NCBI RefSeq assembly: GCF_000826655.1 | Contig: NZ_JXJO01000010.1 | Location: 168,059 to 232,058, forward strand | Reading direction: 5' to 3' | DNA length: 64,000 nt | DNA from: Psychroserpens damuponensis | GTDB taxonomy: Bacteria > Bacteroidota > Bacteroidia > Flavobacteriales > Flavobacteriaceae | Part shown: positions 60,283 through 64,000 of the stretch, in pieces | How positions within the stretch are numbered: the stretch's first letter is position 1 | Layout of the letters: every line of letters starts with the position of its first letter | Translations under genes and position numbers: made by a program | Notes under the pieces: model-generated | Seen by the model: only the letters and a program-made list of their open reading frames with translations | What the model was told of the DNA's origin: nothing | The model's database searches: none

Positions 60283-62067
60283 TTAAACACTGGCTTGTAA
60301 ATTAATCAATTCGCGACGGTAAGCAGTAAGTAATTTTGATTTTGAAACAAAACCATGATAGTTTCCTTTTTTAATAACCGGAAGATTCCAGGCACCACTA
60401 TCCTGAAATTTGCGCATTACCTCTTTCATAGAATCGGTTTCATAATAGATATAATCTGGTGGATTATGCATAAAAGTTTCTACTGAAGTCGTCTCATACA
60501 GCGTTTGATCAAACATAACCGTTCTAATATCATCTAATAAAATGATACCAACCAAAAATTGATTATCATCAACTACCGGAAACAAATTTCGACTAGATTT
60601 AGACACGCCTTGATGTAACATCTCACCCAATGACATGTCTGGATTTAAAACTGTAAAGTCTTGCTCAATAACACTATCTAATTGCATTAATGTTAATACA
60701 GATTGGTCTTTATCATGTGTTAAAAGCTCTCCTTTTTCGGCAAGTTCTTTTGTATAAATTGTATGTTCTATCGTGCTTTTTTTGATAATAAACGACATAG
60801 AAACCGTAATCATTAAGGGAACGAACAATTGGTAACCACCAGTAATTTCGGCAATTAAAAAAATAGCAGTTAATGGTGCATGAAGCACGCCTGCTATTAA
60901 TCCTGCCATACCAAGTAATGTGAAATTAGTTTCAGATACTTGAAAACCTAAACCAATATTATTAATAATTTTAGCAACTACATTACCCAATGCGCTTCCC
61001 ATAACCATGGTTGGTATAATAATTCCACCTGCTCCTCCTGCAGCAAAAGTCGTAGTCATGGCAATAGCCTTAAAAATGGTAATCCCAAACAATAAAGCAA
61101 TTACCACCCAAATATTATCGAGATAATCATCAAAAGGGGTTTTGCCTAAAGCGTGTAGGTGATTTCCATCAAGCAAATCATTGATAAAACCAAAACCTTC
61201 ACCATACAATGGCGGAATTAAATAGAGCATCACACCAATGGCCAAACCACCAACAATGAGTTTTTGCCCGCTAGTTTTAAAACGTTCAAAAAAGGTGTAT
61301 ACGGCAAAATATATTTTAGAAAAATATATAGATGCAATTCCTGTTCCTATGCCTAATACAATTAAAAACAAGGTGTCTTTTAAAGCAAATGGTGTTGTAA
61401 TATTATAATTAAAGAGGACTCCATTACCTACAAAAAAGTAAGAGGTTAAAACTGAAGATACCGATGCTATTAATAAGGGCAATAAGGATGCAAAAGTTAA
61501 GTCTAAACTAAATACCTCAACAGCAAAAATAATCGCTGCAATTGGCGATTGAAAAATAGATGCAATAGCTCCAGCTGCTGCACACCCAATGAGTAAAGTT
61601 CTCGTTTTTCTATCAACATGAAACAATTGACCAACATAAGAACTCACTGCAGAGGCAGAGGCAATAGCAGGACCAAGTAATCCAACAGATCCTCCAAAAC
61701 CTGCGGTTAAAGGTGCTGTAATTAAAGGTAAATAGATTTTACTTCGTTTAAGTAAACCATTCTTTTTAGATAATGAAAATAAAATACTCGGTATGGCATG
61801 TTCTACCTTTCGTTTTGAGATGTATTTTACAAAAAGATATACCAACCATAACCCAATGACTGGCAGAATAAAATAGATACCATTTTCAGAAATAATAATA
61901 CTTTTTGATAAGAACCACTCAATACCATAGGTAATATTTTTTATGGTTACAGATACCAATCCAGACAATAAACCAATGAGCATCGCTAATAAAAACACGA
62001 AGTTTTTTTGCGAGATATATTTATATCGCAAAATGAGTAAGCGTTTTATGAACGGTTGGATTGGCAT
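60283..62067 (-). CDS. ClC-family chloride channel protein with C-terminal CBS pair
   Basis: 594 residues. ClC membrane domain (residues ~20-430) and two CBS domains (~450-585; MSLGEMLHQGVSKSSRNLFPVVDDNQFLVGIILLDDI, DSMKEVMRKFQDSGAWNLPVIKKGNYHGFVS). The selectivity-filter segment reads GGSVGLLGP (126-133) where exchangers have G-x-E-G-P: the gating glutamate is Leu131. The internal proton glutamate is Val185 (FAVEVF). SIFQSPIAAIIFA and AAGGAGGIIIPT are otherwise normal. Loss of both glutamates predicts passive chloride conductance rather than Cl/H exchange. It is intact and downstream of aspS. Confidence 0.9.
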   Translation of the reverse strand: MPIQPFIKRLLILRYKYISQKNFVFLLAMLIGLLSGLVSVTIKNITYGIEWFLSKSIIISENGIYFILPVIGLWLVYLFVKYISKRKVEHAIPSILFSLSKKNGLLKRSKIYLPLITAPLTAGFGGSVGLLGPAIASASAVSSYVGQLFHVDRKTRTLLIGCAAAGAIASIFQSPIAAIIFAVEVFSLDLTFASLLPLLIASVSSVLTSYFFVGNGVLFNYNITTPFALKDTLFLIVLGIGTGIASIYFSKIYFAVYTFFERFKTSGQKLIVGGLAIGVMLYLIPPLYGEGFGFINDLLDGNHLHALGKTPFDDYLDNIWVVIALLFGITIFKAIAMTTTFAAGGAGGIIIPTMVMGSALGNVVAKIINNIGLGFQVSETNFTLLGMAGLIAGVLHAPLTAIFLIAEITGGYQLFVPLMITVSMSFIIKKSTIEHTIYTKELAEKGELLTHDKDQSVLTLMQLDSVIEQDFTVLNPDMSLGEMLHQGVSKSSRNLFPVVDDNQFLVGIILLDDIRTVMFDQTLYETTSVETFMHNPPDYIYYETDSMKEVMRKFQDSGAWNLPVIKKGNYHGFVSKSKLLTAYRRELINLQASV

Positions 62068-62081
62068 ATATTAAATCTACT

Positions 62082-62107
62082 AAAAAATCCTGCAAGAAGC
62101 AGGATTT
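62082..62107 (-). terminator. Terminator of aspS
   Basis: AAATCCTGC/GCAGGATTT with a 5-nt loop; the adjoining A-run reads as T on the minus strand. Confidence 0.85.
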
Positions 62108-62112
62108 AATAA

Positions 62113-63867
62113 TTATGATTTTAAGTTGAGCTTTAAACTCAGCTCTGTTAATTGATCATCATCAATTGGTGCGGGAGCATCTATCATGACATCACGACCA
62201 TTATTGTTTTTGGGGAAGGCTATAAAATCACGAATCGTTTCTTGACCGCCAAGAATTGCAACCAATCTATCCAATCCAAAAGCGAGTCCACCATGAGGAG
62301 GCGCTCCATATTGAAATGCATCCATTAAAAATCCAAATTGTGCTTTAGCTTCTTCTGGTGTAAAGCCTAAATAATCAAACATTAAAGCCTGTATTTCTTT
62401 ATCGTGAATACGAATAGAACCACCACCAATCTCGTTACCATTTAATACTAAATCGTACGCATTGGCTTTTACTTCTCCTGGATTAGTTTTTAATAATTCT
62501 AGCTGTCCTGGTTTTGGTGATGTAAATGGATGGTGCATGGCATGGTAACGCTCAGTATCTTCATCCCATTCTAATAATGGGAAATCCATAACCCAAAGTG
62601 GCGCAAATGTTTTAGGATCTCTCAACCCTAAACGCTCTGCTAACTCCATACGTAACGCACTTAATTGAGCTCTTACTTTATTTTTTTCTCCGGAAAGGAC
62701 GCAAACTAGATCACCTGGTTTTGCACCAGTAACCTCAGCCCATTTTGCTAAATCGTCTTGGTCGTAGAATTTATCTACTGATGATTTAAAGCTTCCGTCA
62801 TCGTTACATCTAGCGTATACCATTCCTAAAGCGCCAACTTGAGGTCGCTTTATCCAATCAATTAATTTATCGATTTCTTTACGAGTATAACTATTTCCGC
62901 CAGGAACTGCGATACCAACTACTAATTCGGCATTATTAAATACTCCAAAATCTTTATGTTGAGCCACGTCATTTAATTCTCCAAACTCCATCCCAAAACG
63001 GATGTCTGGTTTATCATTTCCGTAGAGACGCATAGCATCATCATACAGCATTCTTGGGAATTTCTCAATCTCAACTCCGTTAACCTCTTTTAGTAAATGA
63101 CGTGTTAAACCTTCAAAAGCATTTAAAATATCTTCTTGATCTATAAATGCCATTTCACAGTCAATCTGCGTGAATTCTGGTTGTCTATCTGCACGAAGAT
63201 CTTCATCTCTAAAGCATTTTACAATTTGAAAATACTTATCCATACCTCCAACCATTAGCAGTTGTTTAAAGGTTTGAGGCGATTGTGGCAAGGCATAAAA
63301 CTGACCTTCATTCATTCTTGAAGGTACCACAAAATCACGAGCACCTTCTGGTGTTGATTTTATTAAATATGGTGTTTCTACTTCAATAAAGCCATCATTA
63401 GATAAATAGTTTCTCACTTCTTGAGTCACTTTATGCCTAAACATTAAGCTCTCCTTTACAGGATTACGACGAATATCGAGGTAACGATATTTCATACGTA
63501 ACTCTTCTCCACCATCAGTCTCATCTTCTATAGTAAAAGGTGGTAATTTTGATTCGTTTAAAATGGTTAATTCAGACACTAAAATCTCAATATCACCTGT
63601 TGATAGGTTAGGGTTTTTCGAGGCACGCTCAATGACTTTTCCTTTAACTTGGATGACGAATTCTCGCCCTAAATCTTCGGCACGTTTCATCATTTCTTTT
63701 GGTGTGCGCTCTTCGTCAAATACGAGTTGGGTAATACCATAGCGATCACGAAGATCTACCCAAACGATAAATCCCTTGTTTCTAGATTTTTGCACCCAAC
63801 CTGCGAGTGTAACTTCTGTATTAATATGTGATGCTCTTAACTCACCACAATTGTGACTTCTGTACAT
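62113..63867 (-). CDS. aspS: Aspartyl-tRNA synthetase
   Basis: 584 residues, bacterial-type class II AspRS. N-terminal OB-fold anticodon-binding domain ([50 protein letters not shown]), motif 1/2 ([28 protein letters not shown]), bacterial GAD insertion (~290-410) and motif 3 ([13 protein letters not shown]). It charges tRNA-Asp. A TAAATTTG box on the minus strand (63919-63926) 52 bp upstream fits the -7 element. The 133 bp from there to the window end hold no other gene. Confidence 0.96.
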   Translation of the reverse strand: MYRSHNCGELRASHINTEVTLAGWVQKSRNKGFIVWVDLRDRYGITQLVFDEERTPKEMMKRAEDLGREFVIQVKGKVIERASKNPNLSTGDIEILVSELTILNESKLPPFTIEDETDGGEELRMKYRYLDIRRNPVKESLMFRHKVTQEVRNYLSNDGFIEVETPYLIKSTPEGARDFVVPSRMNEGQFYALPQSPQTFKQLLMVGGMDKYFQIVKCFRDEDLRADRQPEFTQIDCEMAFIDQEDILNAFEGLTRHLLKEVNGVEIEKFPRMLYDDAMRLYGNDKPDIRFGMEFGELNDVAQHKDFGVFNNAELVVGIAVPGGNSYTRKEIDKLIDWIKRPQVGALGMVYARCNDDGSFKSSVDKFYDQDDLAKWAEVTGAKPGDLVCVLSGEKNKVRAQLSALRMELAERLGLRDPKTFAPLWVMDFPLLEWDEDTERYHAMHHPFTSPKPGQLELLKTNPGEVKANAYDLVLNGNEIGGGSIRIHDKEIQALMFDYLGFTPEEAKAQFGFLMDAFQYGAPPHGGLAFGLDRLVAILGGQETIRDFIAFPKNNNGRDVMIDAPAPIDDDQLTELSLKLNLKS

Positions 63868-64000
63868 AGTAAAAAAATTATAACACCTATTTTAAAACGT
63901 GTTGGTGTTTAACGGTTGCAAATTTAATAAGTTAATGCATTTAATTGTGTGAAATAGGAAGTTTTCTAATGTAGACTCTCTAAAACTTAAAAAAGCACAA

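Noticed and set aside
1..64000. CRISPR array or cas genes
   Set aside because: No regularly spaced repeats of 25-40 bp and no Cas-like protein anywhere in the window.

Overview
The window is about 64 kb of AT-rich chromosome from a member of the Bacteroidota, almost certainly a marine-type Flavobacteriaceae. The evidence is several very long secreted proteins ending in type IX secretion (T9SS) sorting domains, a TonB-dependent receptor with a carboxypeptidase-regulatory-like N-terminus, LytS/LytTR-type regulation, promoters of the form TTTG-N19-TAnnTTTG, and an ATP-cone on NrdB rather than NrdA. Species cannot be named from the sequence.

Layout. 1-5.1 kb: two T9SS-exported metzincin proteases (the first cut by the window edge). 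5.1-7.6 kb: housekeeping genes pth, rplY and prs on the minus strand. 7.7-14.1 kb: a compact ~6.3-kb integrated element in the 3' end of a tRNA-Leu(CAA) gene, bounded by 21-bp direct repeats. It carries a tyrosine integrase, an unknown 274-aa protein, an excisionase-like HTH protein, a divergent superfamily 3 helicase, an unknown 221-aa protein and two overlapping micro-genes. 14.2-19.2 kb: HupE-like membrane protein, dCMP deaminase, S41 protease, small flavoprotein, MarC, DUF3109. 19.5-23.8 kb: a TPR-CHAT caspase-like protein convergent with a sigma factor and its TPR membrane partner. 24-26 kb: lipoproteins mixed with decayed fragments. 26-33.4 kb: a 1272-aa T9SS propeller protein, a DUF4412 protein and a TPR histidine kinase/LytTR regulator pair. 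33.4-37.5 kb: a long regulatory intergenic region and nrdB-nrdA. 37.7-39.6 kb: RDD membrane proteins, one broken by a stop codon. 39.7-48.5 kb: a phosphate-uptake neighbourhood (PiT-PhoU fusion, O/P-type porin, TonB receptor, beta-helix lipoprotein) with 11-bp-phased AATGTT repeats in its control regions. 48.5-55.5 kb: dGTPase, a T9SS BNR-propeller protein, dxs, tadA. 55.5-64 kb: a MITE-like hairpin repeat, a cold-shock protein, a TetR-controlled SDR and two lipoprotein haloalkane-dehalogenase-like hydrolases, a ClC protein lacking both key glutamates, and aspS.

Most notable: (i) the tRNA-Leu element, with a replication module but no relaxase or conjugation genes and with proteins I cannot assign; (ii) an octamer, CTTCGGAA, that I counted at least 18 times where about one is expected, used in all reading frames and outside genes; (iii) the phased repeats suggesting a local Pho-like regulon; (iv) an inverted-repeat operator array before the ATP-cone ribonucleotide reductase; (v) TetR operators found in both places the model predicts. 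All counts and alignments were done by eye, without database searches.
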